Shown here: in pieces, positions 27,901 to 36,466 of the stretch
How the letters are laid out: every line of letters begins with the position of its first letter
Numbering within the stretch: the stretch's first letter is position 1
Source of the DNA: JAGQPD01 sp020426865
Lineage (GTDB): Bacteria; Planctomycetota; Planctomycetia; Pirellulales; Pirellulaceae
NCBI GenBank assembly: GCA_041399065.1
Contig: JAWKTN010000009.1
Location: 381,021 to 445,020, forward strand
Length of the DNA stretch: 64,000 bases
Reading direction: 5' to 3'
Position numbers and translations under genes: made by a program
The notes under the pieces: generated by a model
Told to the model about the DNA's origin: nothing
The model's input: only the letters and a program-made list of their open reading frames with translations
The model's database searches: none

Positions 27901-28388
27901 TCGACATCAACAAACGTGCATCCAGTCCCCCAGAACTTGTCGTCTGCCAATCCAACTGCCACGGTTACGTCTTCGAAGCGAAAGTCGCCGACGTTGCGGT
28001 AGAGACGATGCTCTCCGGCCGGGCTCCCCACATAAAAATCCGCTCGCCCGTCGCCATCGTAATCGCCCGTGCAAATGCCACCATACACCGGGCTCATCAT
28101 GATCTCTTTGATGTTCGGCAGAAGTTCAGGCAACTGAGGCGCAAAGTCAACGCCCGAACGTTCCGGTGGTACAGATACGAATAGCGTTGCCGATCCGCCG
28201 TCCGCTCTGCGCGCTGCCAAAGGCTCAAGCTGCAGCAGCTGATCAGGCACGTCCCCAGCCGCCGCCGAGCCCGATCCTTCTTGTGACGTGTCGTTGCCTG
28301 TACAGCCACAAACGACCAACAGACATGACAACGCACCCGCGACAGCTGCCGGTGACGTCGTCCGCTTCCGATAACCTGAAGTGTCCAT
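24936..28388 (-). CDS. FG-GAP / UnbV (CRTAC1-type) lipoprotein
   Basis: 1150 residues. The N-terminus has a hydrophobic stretch ending in the lipobox-like VCGC, so a lipoprotein is likely. Two blocks of FG-GAP/VCBS repeats (many DxDxDGDxD calcium loops) flank an ASPIC/UnbV domain at about residues 590-660 (GLGAKVTLRAGG, VRWPSGTVQQF). Such proteins are beta-propellers found in large numbers in planctomycetes; their ligand is unknown. The last 19 codons lie inside a tandem duplication that continues downstream of the gene. The protein ends in FLVRPSSER. Confidence 0.9.
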   Translation of the reverse strand: MDTSGYRKRTTSPAAVAGALSCLLVVCGCTGNDTSQEGSGSAAAGDVPDQLLQLEPLAARRADGGSATLFVSVPPERSGVDFAPQLPELLPNIKEIMMSPVYGGICTGDYDGDGRADFYVGSPAGEHRLYRNVGDFRFEDVTVAVGLADDKFWGTGCTFVDVDNDGDLDIYACAYEDHNRLYINEPNDGGDGRKFSERAAEWGVDFQGASMSMAFADVDGDGDLDGYLATTAKEPPPGVKLSMKFEGNKPIVPPHLREYWQLFYMPGERAKLAEAGQYDHFYRNDGERFTDVSQQMGLDQPCFTLAATWWDYDDDNRPDLYAANDFFGPDLLFHNDGNGAFTESLANVVPHTPWFSMGCDSGDINNDGLLDFIATDMLATTHQRRMVMAGNVEDDWFFDYAVPRQYMRNSLFINSGKGRMWEAAYLSGIAGTDWTWTPRLADFDNDGRLDLFITNGVVRDSMNADVSKELAGRLAGGSPEWAAYWVKQPLRTEKNLAFRNDGDLAFTRVDREWGLGYEGVTFGAATADFDNDGDTDLITFNFDAPIALYRNQQTAAHGVNVRLIGTISNRYGLGAKVTLRAGGMTQTRYVTMSRGWQSSVDPVQHFGLGEQSQIELLVVRWPSGTVQQFEHLAADQLVTITEPTSASSSTVDVTQDSAPWLTAVDHLPQLECSEEAFDDFAQQRLLPYRLSESGPALAQGDVDGDGDEDLYYGGTRNIEGKLLLNVQGELRSKSVPAFEQHSASEDVAAVFLDADNDDDLDLYVVSGSIEDPSGHRNYTDRLYLNDGTGKFSFAPDALPDIRDSGSCVVAADWDLDGDLDLFVGARCVPGEFPTSPKCRLLVNEEGRFTDQTPWIMTSIGMVTCASAADIDGDHRVDLVVGIDWGPVKVFLNKPDHWVESSDSGLSDSPGLWRSLAAADIDNDGDIDLIAGNWGLNGSYAASVDHPLRLYYGDIERTGKLVLLEAESDDGQIVPRRQLHRLADVVPAIRAHIATYAQYGQSSVTDIFEPDQFSQFKELAVVTLESLVLINDGLGYFRSAALPRLAQIAPCQGIAITDIDGDQQLDAVLSQNFFGMPGEIGRMDGGLGLVLKGDGQGHFEAVGPRESGLMMPVNGRAVLAVDLNADGRNDLIFAPSGAPPAAFLVRPSSER

Positions 28389-28478
28389 ATGCTATACGGC
28401 CCAATGTTGTACGGCAGACATGGCCTTTTATGTTACCGCCGAAGATCGAACGCAACCAGCTGAGTACAGCTGGGTAAC

Positions 28479-29072
28479 TTATCTTGCCACCTTTGGCACG
28501 ATCCGCCAACCGGTTTCACCACTGCCCTGCGTCGATGTCCACGAGTAGTTGCGAGAATAGATGACGCTTTCGATGTGGTCTCGTCGAATCGATGCCAACC
28601 CCCACTGCGTCGCAAACTTAACCGTCTCCAATTGCACCCTGCCATGCAACGTATCACCATTCATCAGCGCGACATAGTCCGCGTTTCCCTCGGCCTCTCC
28701 AAACCGAATCCCGGCCACCGAGACGATGGGAATTTGCAGTACCGCGGAACCGTCCGATAGCTGCAGCGGTAGATGTGTCATTTCAATGGGCGTTCCCACG
28801 ACGTCCTCGTGCGATCGCAATGCCACTAGCATCGGGCGCCCTCCACTTTCCGAAACCGTCGCGTTTCCCCTCGCCAATTCTCCCGTTTGTCCGCCCGCGT
28901 ACGAATGTCCCCATCCCCAAATCGCGAAATACCCTACCGCCAAAATGATCACCGTGCGAGTCAGTTTTTCCACTTGCTGCAACTCCAGTCTATCTGTGTT
29001 CTGTCGATCGCCATTCGAACTTATTGCCCTACCCACGATCCGTCCATTGTCCTTCTCCTCTCCTCCCAGCAT
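28479..29072 (-). CDS. Membrane-anchored hypothetical protein
   Basis: 197 residues. A hydrophobic segment near residues 38-55 (TVIILAVGYFAIWGWGHSY) suggests a single membrane anchor with most of the protein outside the cytoplasm. The exposed part has a beta-rich pattern, MNGDTLHGRVQLETVKFATQ followed by WGLASIRRDHIESVIYS, which resembles a small module seen in planctomycete secreted proteins, but no function can be given. GAGG lies four bases before the ATG. The FG-GAP lipoprotein gene follows 90 bases downstream on the same strand. Confidence 0.65.
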   Translation of the reverse strand: MLGGEEKDNGRIVGRAISSNGDRQNTDRLELQQVEKLTRTVIILAVGYFAIWGWGHSYAGGQTGELARGNATVSESGGRPMLVALRSHEDVVGTPIEMTHLPLQLSDGSAVLQIPIVSVAGIRFGEAEGNADYVALMNGDTLHGRVQLETVKFATQWGLASIRRDHIESVIYSRNYSWTSTQGSGETGWRIVPKVAR

Positions 29073-29225
29073 CTTGCCTCGCTAATTCCATGCTAAATAG
29101 AGTTGCCAATTCTCAATCCCGTCCTGCCGCCGGCATCGGCCATTCTCTTCCTCCACGCCTCGATGCATTGCGCACATTCCCTCCGATCGCGTGGCACATT
29201 CGTCGCCCCCATTACAATTAGACCG

Positions 29226-29246
29226 CCCCCCCATGTGGAGGGGGGG
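29226..29246 (+). repeat. Homopolymer hairpin C7 - loop - G7
   Basis: Seven C and seven G flank ATGTGGA, a perfect seven-pair stem. It lies just upstream of a candidate promoter. No T-run follows. Confidence 0.6.
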
Positions 29247-29263
29247 TAGTCGTCCATCATTGT

Positions 29264-29292
29264 TTGACAGTTCCGAATCGCCCAATTAAATT
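29264..29292 (+). promoter_or_regulatory. Candidate sigma70-type promoter for the 29449 gene
   Basis: A full TTGACA at 29264-29269 is followed, after 17 bases, by TAAATT (29287-29292), four of six matches to TATAAT. It would start transcription about 150 bases before the membrane protein gene at 29449. Confidence 0.5.
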
Positions 29293-29448
29293 TACTTTAC
29301 TAGATTGCGTAATTCCCCCAGGCTTCCTCTGGCAAGTGCGAGTGGACATGGACGCCCAAAAAACCCGCATCCCGTAGCGTCATTCGTCGTTCTGTTGCGA
29401 CGAAGCGGAGCCGTTTGGAGCGAGGGACGAAAAACCGAGAGAGATGCG

Positions 29449-31560
29449 ATGTCCGGTCTGCGAGTTTTTGCCAAGCTCATCTTTTTAGCCAGCGCGTTGT
29501 TTGTATTGTTTATTTGTATTCTACCTTTGTGGGATCCAGCTGGAACGACGTGGCAGCAGCTACTGGAGCGGGCTGGCCAACGACCATCGAATCAACTGGT
29601 GGCTGGGCCGGGCGAGATTTCGATTCCGGTCGATTTCACGTTAGCGCAAATCCTTCCCGACTTGGTTCCCGACGGACCGGGTGATGCGGATGGTAGTGCC
29701 GACGTCGAGCCGGAGGTGGCGGGCAATTTGGCCGCGGCCGATGACGACCCGAGTAGTCCGAACATGGACTTGCCGGACAACGACAACGAGCACAGGGAAG
29801 GCGAGGTGGGTGACTGGCGGGAGGTATCGCCTGGTCAAGGGGATCAGCGTTTATCCGAAGTGATTCGATCGCATTGGGTGCGCCTCAACTCGGCTGGCCA
29901 GTTCACCGGGCGCATATCCACGATCGATCCGCAAACGCGGCAACTGCGCCCCGCCGCCGATCTGTTGGTGCGTTTAATGCGCGGATCGGACAAGTTGGGC
30001 GAGGGAATGACGAACGCTGAGGGACGGTTCGTTGTCGAGGATCTCGAGCCGGGAACGTATTCATTAGTCGCAACTGGAAGAAGTGGCTTTCTCGCCTATT
30101 CATTGAACATACTCCCGCCCAACGCGCAGCTGCGTGCGGCACAGCGAGGAACCAGTACCTTCCAGCTGGTGCATTATCAGGCAGTCGAAGACGAATTGAA
30201 GATTGACGCCACGGCAGTCCCTCCAACGTTTCGCACGATTCGGCGATACATCAATAGCTACTATCCTGAGATGCAGGCTTCCGACGTTGGGGAGCAAGAG
30301 TATCAGCCTGTACTGGAAGCTGACCGTCAAGCACAAGCACGTGGGGCAAACGAACCGGAAGGTGCCGAACGCCGACGGGGCAACCAGCAGTTGGACGCAA
30401 GCTTGCCTCCCAGTCGCGACGCAACGACGATACGCAACTACACCGTACCACTGTTGCCGGACGGGCGGATGCTCGGCCGATTGCATTCCATCGCCGCCGA
30501 AACGGGGCGCCCGAAGATGATCCAAAACTTGAACGTGTTTATCGTACAAGACGATCGTGAAGTCCGCCGAACGGCCGTAGACAAATTTGGGGTCTTTGAG
30601 GTACGAGGGTTGCAACCTGGGGTGTATTCATTGGTTGCGGCTGGTCGTGATGGCTTCGGCGCCGTAGGATTCCAGTTGGTTGGTCAACGCCCACCGGCCG
30701 CGGCCATGCGTTCCGCACCACAGCGTCGATCTCCATTCTCGCTGCTGCAGGCCCTGCGGCCACGACGAAATGACATTTATTTGGCTCAATTGCGATTGGA
30801 TGACCTTGACGACCTGAACCTTGCGCCAAGTCAACCTGACGGACTGACGCCGCTTGACGATCCCGGTACGAACAACCAAAACACCGACACCGAACTCGAT
30901 CCCGACGCCGGCACCGATACCGGGGCCGGGATTCTCGATCTGTCGCCCGATTCCGGCAACGACCTTGCCGCTCCGTTAAACCCACCGAACGATACCGGCG
31001 ACACGAGCGATCCGTTTGGCAGCGACAACGAACCGTTGCCCACGCCGGCGGAACCTCGTGACGGGGACAGTCGGGAACAACCGCCAGGTGCCGACGGTGG
31101 CAGCAACATCAACGAAGGTGATGCTGGGCTGGCTGGTCCCAACAACGCTGGTCCCAACAACAATGTACCCTTTCCGATTTCGATGGCCATTATTGACGAT
31201 CCGCGTTGCTTGCAGGCGGGGCTCGAGTCGTGGATGCCGGCCAACAATTTCTTTGCTGGTCCGGCAGCACCGCCGATAGTACCGATGGCTGGCTCCGCGC
31301 CCTTTGTTGGGGGAGCGCCCATGGCGGCCCCCTCTGGCGGATTCGCGCCCGCCACGTCTGGCTTCAGCAGCGGCGGCGGTGGGGGAGGATTTGGCGGCGG
31401 CCTCTTAGCAGCTGGAATAACGGCGACCGCGATTGCTGTAGGCACCAGCGGTGGTGGCAACAGCATAGCCAGTCCCTTTAGTACCGGCGGCGCCGTCGAC
31501 TCCGGCGGCTCGATGACCACGGGTAGTTCGGTCGACGGCCCATCCGACGTGGGATTCTAG
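29449..31560 (+). CDS. Membrane-anchored protein with two carboxypeptidase-regulatory-like domains
   Basis: 703 residues from the ATG at 29449; an upstream frame exists, but the ATG precedes a clear membrane anchor (KLIFLASALFVLFICIL). An acidic linker follows, then two similar beta-sandwich modules. The first (about 148-227) has TNAEGRFVVEDLEPGTYSLV, the second (about 335-412) has DKFGVFEVRGLQPGVYSLV. This fits the CarboxypepD_reg/SpaA-like fold. The C-terminal third is Asp/Pro-rich, then Gly-rich (GGGGGGFGGGLLAAGI). A cell-surface structural role is possible; no enzyme motif was seen. Confidence 0.75.
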   Translation: MSGLRVFAKLIFLASALFVLFICILPLWDPAGTTWQQLLERAGQRPSNQLVAGPGEISIPVDFTLAQILPDLVPDGPGDADGSADVEPEVAGNLAAADDDPSSPNMDLPDNDNEHREGEVGDWREVSPGQGDQRLSEVIRSHWVRLNSAGQFTGRISTIDPQTRQLRPAADLLVRLMRGSDKLGEGMTNAEGRFVVEDLEPGTYSLVATGRSGFLAYSLNILPPNAQLRAAQRGTSTFQLVHYQAVEDELKIDATAVPPTFRTIRRYINSYYPEMQASDVGEQEYQPVLEADRQAQARGANEPEGAERRRGNQQLDASLPPSRDATTIRNYTVPLLPDGRMLGRLHSIAAETGRPKMIQNLNVFIVQDDREVRRTAVDKFGVFEVRGLQPGVYSLVAAGRDGFGAVGFQLVGQRPPAAAMRSAPQRRSPFSLLQALRPRRNDIYLAQLRLDDLDDLNLAPSQPDGLTPLDDPGTNNQNTDTELDPDAGTDTGAGILDLSPDSGNDLAAPLNPPNDTGDTSDPFGSDNEPLPTPAEPRDGDSREQPPGADGGSNINEGDAGLAGPNNAGPNNNVPFPISMAIIDDPRCLQAGLESWMPANNFFAGPAAPPIVPMAGSAPFVGGAPMAAPSGGFAPATSGFSSGGGGGGFGGGLLAAGITATAIAVGTSGGGNSIASPFSTGGAVDSGGSMTTGSSVDGPSDVGF

Positions 31561-31953
31561 AGTTGCTTAGCGCGGAATCCTTAGCGCGGAATCAGGCAAG
31601 CGACAACATTGCGGCGTTCCATCGCGGCTCCATCATGCCGATGGATGCTAGCGCAGGCACTGCTGTCATGCTGTCAACCATCTGTCTCTGGCTGGGGCCG
31701 CCCTGCTAACACTGGCCGAATTTTCGGATTAGTGAAAGTTTGCCGATGGGATGGTCGATACGATGCTTGTCGACTGCTCTGTTCGCGTCGCGCCGCATGG
31801 CGTGCGCGTTGACAGCAGCGGACGGCTGGGGGGGAAAATCGTTCAGGATTGCGCCGATGGGATCGCCCTATCGGTTTGCCTGGGTGAATTCCATTCCTGG
31901 CTCGTCCCTGCTATCTGATAGCTTGGGTGGCCATAGCCGAGAGCAGCAACAAC
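31561..31953. other. Intergenic region before the TolC-like gene
   Basis: About 390 bases. It holds two tandem copies of CTTAGCGCGGAATC (31566-31579, 31580-31593). Beyond that nothing convincing was seen; short frames cross it without recognisable protein. Confidence 0.5.
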
Positions 31954-34329
31954 ATGAGCAGGCAGATCAAGCGGACTGGGACTTGGTTCTTGATCGCTTT
32001 AACGCTTCTAACTGGATGCCAGCCGATCCAGCCGTTCTATTTGAACGACGACGGCGATCTATCGCACTATCTGGATGTCGCTACGGACATTGAGCACACG
32101 GAGGTGTATTACGAGACGTTGGAGGAAGTCTCGATGGCCCGTGCGCCGCTTACGGTGGCAAATCCGCAATTCGACTCAATCTGGGAATTATCCCTTGAAG
32201 AGGCGGTACAAACGGCGCTCAGCAACAGCAAGGTTATACGCACTTTCGGGCAAGTACAACAATTTGGCCAGATTGTCGCTTCTGCCCCGAATCGACTGAC
32301 CGCCGCACCTGATGCAGCCACATCGGTATACGATCCGGCGTTAACGGAAACCGATCCCCAGCGCGGCGGTGGTATTGAGCAAGCGTTATCGAATTTCGAT
32401 GCCCAATTCAACAGCAGTGCGACTTGGAATGCGACCGACCGTCCGCAGAACTTCACGGCGGTCTTCACGCCGGTGTTGGTCGAGGACCAGGTGACGATCA
32501 ACAACGAGATCACTAAGCGTTCGGCGACAGGTACGCAGTGGTTCTTCCGCAACGTTTCGATCTATGACGATAGCAATCAGACAATTCGCGCCCTGCCGAG
32601 CGACTGGTTTACGGCTCTTGAAGCAGAGATCCGTCATCCGCTGTTGCGGGGTCGTGGGACTCAGGTTAATCGTGTACCGGTCGTACTCGCTCGGATTCGG
32701 ACGGATATCAGTCTTGCCGAATTTGAAGATTCGGTGCAGAACCTGGTGAGCGAGGTGGAGCGAGCCTATTGGGAGCTCTACTTTTTCTATCGCAATTTGA
32801 ATGCCGCGATGGCGGGACGCGACAGTGCACTGGCGACCTGGAAGAAGATCAACGCTTTGCTGGAGGTTGGCCAGCGTGGAGGCACGGCCGACCAGGAAGC
32901 TCAGACGCGAGAACAGTACTACCTGTTCGTGAATCAGGTACAGAACGCGCTGAACGATCTCTACAAATCCGAGACGCGGTTGCGCTATCTGATGGGACTA
33001 GCACCTACGGACGGCCGTTTGATCCGTCCGGCGGACGAACCTGTTACGGCGCGGTTGGACTTTGACTGGAACTCGATTCTTAGCGAAGCCCTGCAGCGCA
33101 GTGTGAACATTCGCCGCCAGAAGTGGAAGATCAAACAACGTGAAATGGAGATGATCGCCGTTCGCAACACGCTGTTACCACAATTGGATGTGGTGGCGCT
33201 CTATCGTTGGCTGGGGATGGGTGATCAGTACTTGTCGACCAACCGCCGCGGTCTCGACTTTCCGGCCGTGGGATCGTTTGCCTGGGACGAGTTGTTTGGA
33301 GGAAACTACCAGGAATCTCAGTTGGGATTCCAGTTGAACATCCCAATTGGCTTTCGCGAAGAACTGGCGAACGTGCGGAAGGCACAGCTGGAATTGGCTC
33401 GCGAGACGGCGTTGTTGGAAGAAATGGAATTGGAGGTATCGCATCGCTTGACCGACGCGATCCAGGAACTTGCCTCGCAGTACGCGGCGGTAGTCGCCAA
33501 TTACAATCGCTGGGTCGCGGCCGAACAACGAGTGGAATCGCTGCAGGCGATATACGAGGTTGGTAAAGTTACGCTCGACCTGTTGCTCGATGCTCAACGT
33601 TTTCGTGCCGACGCGGAGACGCAATATTACCAGGCGTTGGTGGAATACAACACCGCCGTGATGGTAGTTCACTTACGCAAGGGTTCGATATTGGAATATG
33701 ACGGGGTGTTGTTGGCCGAAGGCCCCTGGCCGGGAAAAGCTTACAACGACGCGGAGCAGGTTGCTCATCAGCGGGATGCCAGCTACTTCTGGAAGTATGG
33801 TTACAATCGCCCGGATGTGATCAGTCACGGCCCGTTTGCTCAGCACTCGGGTGCCTCGCAGCCGCCGATCGGCGGCTTGTCGATGCAACCAACGCCTGCC
33901 AATCCGACGACCCTGGGAGTACCATCATCGACGGAGGTATTACCGGCGCCATTGTCCAATCCGGCCGAGATCTCGCCGCTACCGCAACCACCGCTGCAAT
34001 CTGCTCCGCAGTCCGTTCCGCAACCGGCTGGTCCGGTAGACTCGCAGCCAAATCCAGCGTCGGTCAACGAAGCGAATGCGCGGCCCTTGATTCCGATGTC
34101 GATCAACGCGCCGAGCAAGAAAACGCTGGCCGGGGTCGCAGCGACCACGACCAAGACGGAGCCATCCGTGCGTTTGACAAGCGCCCAGGTAACGGTCAGC
34201 GATAGCGGGACGGGCGCGGGTTCGCGACCGACCGATGTAACGGCATCCACGCCGGTTGGAACGGGTGCGAAAACGCTGCAGAAAATATCCGTCAAGAATA
34301 GCAAAATGAAACAGCTTGGCGGAAAATAG
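31954..34329 (+). CDS. Outer membrane efflux protein (TolC-like) lipoprotein with Pro-rich tail
   Basis: 791 residues from the ATG at 31954, chosen because the resulting N-terminus MSRQIKRTGTWFLIAL ends in a lipobox LLTGC; TTG/GTG-type starts upstream would bury it. The core (about residues 60-590) has the long heptad-rich helices of TolC-like proteins, for example VEQAYWEL-type segments (SEVERAYWELYFFYRNLNAAM) and DAIQELASQYAAVVANYNRW. The last 200 residues are Pro/Gln/Ser-rich and low complexity, not usual in TolC. Such proteins form the outer-membrane exit duct of efflux or type I secretion pumps. No inner-membrane pump gene is nearby. Confidence 0.85.
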   Translation: MSRQIKRTGTWFLIALTLLTGCQPIQPFYLNDDGDLSHYLDVATDIEHTEVYYETLEEVSMARAPLTVANPQFDSIWELSLEEAVQTALSNSKVIRTFGQVQQFGQIVASAPNRLTAAPDAATSVYDPALTETDPQRGGGIEQALSNFDAQFNSSATWNATDRPQNFTAVFTPVLVEDQVTINNEITKRSATGTQWFFRNVSIYDDSNQTIRALPSDWFTALEAEIRHPLLRGRGTQVNRVPVVLARIRTDISLAEFEDSVQNLVSEVERAYWELYFFYRNLNAAMAGRDSALATWKKINALLEVGQRGGTADQEAQTREQYYLFVNQVQNALNDLYKSETRLRYLMGLAPTDGRLIRPADEPVTARLDFDWNSILSEALQRSVNIRRQKWKIKQREMEMIAVRNTLLPQLDVVALYRWLGMGDQYLSTNRRGLDFPAVGSFAWDELFGGNYQESQLGFQLNIPIGFREELANVRKAQLELARETALLEEMELEVSHRLTDAIQELASQYAAVVANYNRWVAAEQRVESLQAIYEVGKVTLDLLLDAQRFRADAETQYYQALVEYNTAVMVVHLRKGSILEYDGVLLAEGPWPGKAYNDAEQVAHQRDASYFWKYGYNRPDVISHGPFAQHSGASQPPIGGLSMQPTPANPTTLGVPSSTEVLPAPLSNPAEISPLPQPPLQSAPQSVPQPAGPVDSQPNPASVNEANARPLIPMSINAPSKKTLAGVAATTTKTEPSVRLTSAQVTVSDSGTGAGSRPTDVTASTPVGTGAKTLQKISVKNSKMKQLGGK

Positions 34330-34350
34330 GAAGCGATGCCGAGTTTGAGT

Positions 34351-34391
34351 CGCACGTCCGGTGATCTGTCATCGGGCGTGCGTCAGTTTTT
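34351..34391 (+). terminator. Intrinsic terminator between the TolC-like gene and the RidA gene
   Basis: The arms CGCACGTCCGGTGA and TCATCGGGCGTGCG form a 14-pair stem with two G-U pairs around TCTG, followed by TTTTT at 34387. It stops transcription from the TolC-like gene. The T-run overlaps the last codons of the convergent RidA gene. Confidence 0.75.
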
Positions 34392-34847
34392 CAGTCGGAA
34401 GATGGCTTCAATTTCTACGGACATGCCACCCGGCAGTGCTGCCACGCCGATGGCGCTGCGAGCTCCCACGCCGTGAGCTTCACCGAAAACCTCTTTCATG
34501 ACTTCACTACAACCGTTGATCACCGCGGGCTGCTGCAAGAAGTCGGATGTGCAGTAGACCATCCCCAGCAACTTTACCAGCCGATCGACACGATCCAAAC
34601 TGCCGACGGCGCTGCGCAACGACGCGAGCATCACCAGTGCCGTCTGGCGAGCAGCCTGATAGGCTTGCTCTTGCGTGATAACATCGCCCACTCGGCCGGT
34701 AACCAGTTTGCCGTCCGGCATGACAGGTCCATGTCCTGAAAGGTAGGCCATATTGTCGACCACCAAGGCTGGAATATATAGGCCCAACGGTTTGCTGGCA
34801 GCGGGCAATTGCGATTGATGGGCCAAAAATCGTTCGTCGGCAGACAT
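34383..34847 (-). CDS. RidA family protein
   Basis: 154 residues from the ATG at 34847 (MSADERFLAHQ); upstream codons are in frame but not conserved, and AGGAG lies 11 bases before. The fold is that of RidA/YjgF: LYIPALVVDNMAYLSGHGP, GDVITQEQAYQAARQTALV, VKLLGMVYCTSDF, ARSAIGVAALPGGMSVEIEA with the conserved Arg and terminal Glu. RidA enzymes deaminate reactive enamine/imine intermediates from PLP enzymes such as threonine dehydratase. The protein is probably cytosolic. Confidence 0.88.
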   Translation of the reverse strand: MSADERFLAHQSQLPAASKPLGLYIPALVVDNMAYLSGHGPVMPDGKLVTGRVGDVITQEQAYQAARQTALVMLASLRSAVGSLDRVDRLVKLLGMVYCTSDFLQQPAVINGCSEVMKEVFGEAHGVGARSAIGVAALPGGMSVEIEAIFRLKN

Positions 34848-35107
34848 CGTCAGTAAATCTCCTTGGTCTGAAGGACTATCTTGCGGCGATCTCGCAGTCG
34901 CTGTTACGTGAATACGGACGTTAAAACTGTGGCAATCGGTACGTTCGTTGTTATGTGTCAAGGTTACCAAAAACTGGAGCGACGTGTGCGACGTGTCCGA
35001 TGTTCACTCAGGATCGGTCCCTTGCGGAAGGTAACGCGGAGGGAACGTTTTGAATATATCTAGCAGCTTGGATAACATCGAACAACTATTGAAAAAGGCA
35101 GCACCAC

Positions 35108-35713
35108 GTGACGTCCCCATCACTTAGCCTAATCCTCGCCGTAAGGAATGCCGAGCAGGAACTATCAGGGATGATTGACACGTGGCTGGAGATTGCCAGC
35201 GAACTAACAGCGCAATTCGAATTGATTATTGTCGATGATGGTTCCGTGGACGACACGGCCATTGTCGCCAGCGAATTGACGCAATACTATCCACAAGTTC
35301 GGCTGATCCATCATCGATTGGCCTATGGCAGTGACGCAGCTTTACAGAGCGGTCTGCGGGTGTCGTCCGGCGAGACGATATTGTTTCATGATGGGAACCA
35401 GGCCCCCGGGATCATGGAGGTCCAGCGACTGTGGCAATTGCGAAACGACCCGTCCCTCGTGATGGCTCATGGCAACCAACTGCGTCTGGACGGCGGCGGC
35501 CAGGAATTCGGGATCAAGGGCATGTCCGCCCGCAAGAGTGGTGGCACGCGGTTGTTGCGGCGGCGGGCGATTGAGCAAATTGGTCGGGCTCGTGGTTCAC
35601 GGTTGCCGATGCAGGTCCGCCACGACGAGCCGCGGGCCGTGGGCGCGGGTGCCGCGACTATCCCGTCGTTCGCGGGAGCTCAAGTGCATCTTGGCGAGTA
35701 CCACACCTTATAG
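35108..35713 (+). CDS. Short glycosyltransferase family 2-like protein
   Basis: 201 residues starting at a GTG with AAAGG 10 bases before it. It is a GT-A fold: SLSLILAVRNAEQELSGMI, IIVDDGSVDDTA with the nucleotide/metal-binding Asp pair, and a later ILFHDGNQAPG segment. The DXD-like pair is FHDGN rather than DADG. It is shorter than most GT2 enzymes (250 or more), and the acceptor half after residue 150 is basic and not recognisable, so it may be truncated or diverged. Sugar donor unknown. Confidence 0.7.
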   Translation: MTSPSLSLILAVRNAEQELSGMIDTWLEIASELTAQFELIIVDDGSVDDTAIVASELTQYYPQVRLIHHRLAYGSDAALQSGLRVSSGETILFHDGNQAPGIMEVQRLWQLRNDPSLVMAHGNQLRLDGGGQEFGIKGMSARKSGGTRLLRRRAIEQIGRARGSRLPMQVRHDEPRAVGAGAATIPSFAGAQVHLGEYHTL

Positions 35714-36466
35714 AGAGCCATTCGCGAGCCTAGTTGTTCGACTCATCTTCCATCTCCAATGGTCGAGTCGCGGCAGAATCCCCCCGCAGGAAGTGGTTTC
35801 TGGTGGAAAACGCGTGGTGAGAAAATTTTTTTTTCACGTAGGGAATAATGGGCCGACCTCATTCCGAATGGCTAAATTGGAGTGTCCACGCTTCGAAAAC
35901 ATCCACAATCGGCGGGCACCAGTTGTGGATGTAAGCCTGCAAGGGTGAAGGCATGGACGCGGGAGCGGAATGCTCCTGTTGCAATGGCCAGATTAAATTT
36001 CTGCGACCGAGCTTGCACGAGCAACTCCTAATGTTTACGTTAGGAGCATTCGGCAAGGGTCGTAGCTTGAGGCCACACGACACTTGTTGGCGCCAGAGGG
36101 GAAAGAGTATTGCGCGTCAACGGGCCGAATTCGTGAAACGGGTGGTATCAGGGGAACTTTGCGGCAACGCTGCATTGGATGCTGCCCAATAGTCGGAGGA
36201 ACAGATTTCTTTTCAACATGATGCGACCTTGTTCGAAAGACCCATTCCGGTCTTCGAGGTCCGAGCGCAGCTATGGTCGTAGCTGACGTCGCTCGAAATG
36301 TGTTTCCGTTTCTTGCATGGCGGTTCGCATGGGGTCGAGATCTGTGGTGCGCCGGGACGCGTGGCTGCAAGCATCGAACCTAGCAAGAACATTGGTATTT
36401 TAGCACAACAATAGCGGACTTCTCTTGCTCATGACGGTAGGAGGAGACCAGGAGGAAACGAAGAAG
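35714..36466. other. Long spacer with candidate structured RNA
   Basis: About 750 bases with no convincing gene. It has a run of nine T (35826-35834) 110 bases after the glycosyltransferase, and a set of overlapping inverted repeats at 35962-36051 (listed separately). A 79-residue frame at 35953-36192 lacks any recognised motif and overlaps the inverted repeats. Confidence 0.5.
35962..36051 (+). ncRNA. Candidate structured RNA with mutually exclusive hairpins
   Basis: CTCCTAA (36025-36031) and TTAGGAG (36040-36046) form a perfect hairpin around TGTTTACG. The same AGGAG lies in AGGAGCATTC (36042-36051), which is the exact reverse complement of GAATGCTCCT (35968-35977). GGAGC/GCTCC at 35962-35976 can also pair locally. 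The segments compete for one strand. Strand and function are unknown. Confidence 0.3.

Larger units (their letters stand above)
29073..29448. other. Divergent intergenic region with promoter and GC hairpin
   Basis: 376 bases upstream of two divergent genes. It holds a G/C hairpin (29226-29246), a -35/-10 pair (29264-29292), and otherwise C/T-rich sequence with no gene. Confidence 0.5.

Noticed and set aside
35953..36192. 79-codon ORF in the 35.7-36.4 kb spacer
   Set aside because: It overlaps strong inverted repeats, has no RBS-supported start beyond GAAGG and no domain; too weak to call a gene.
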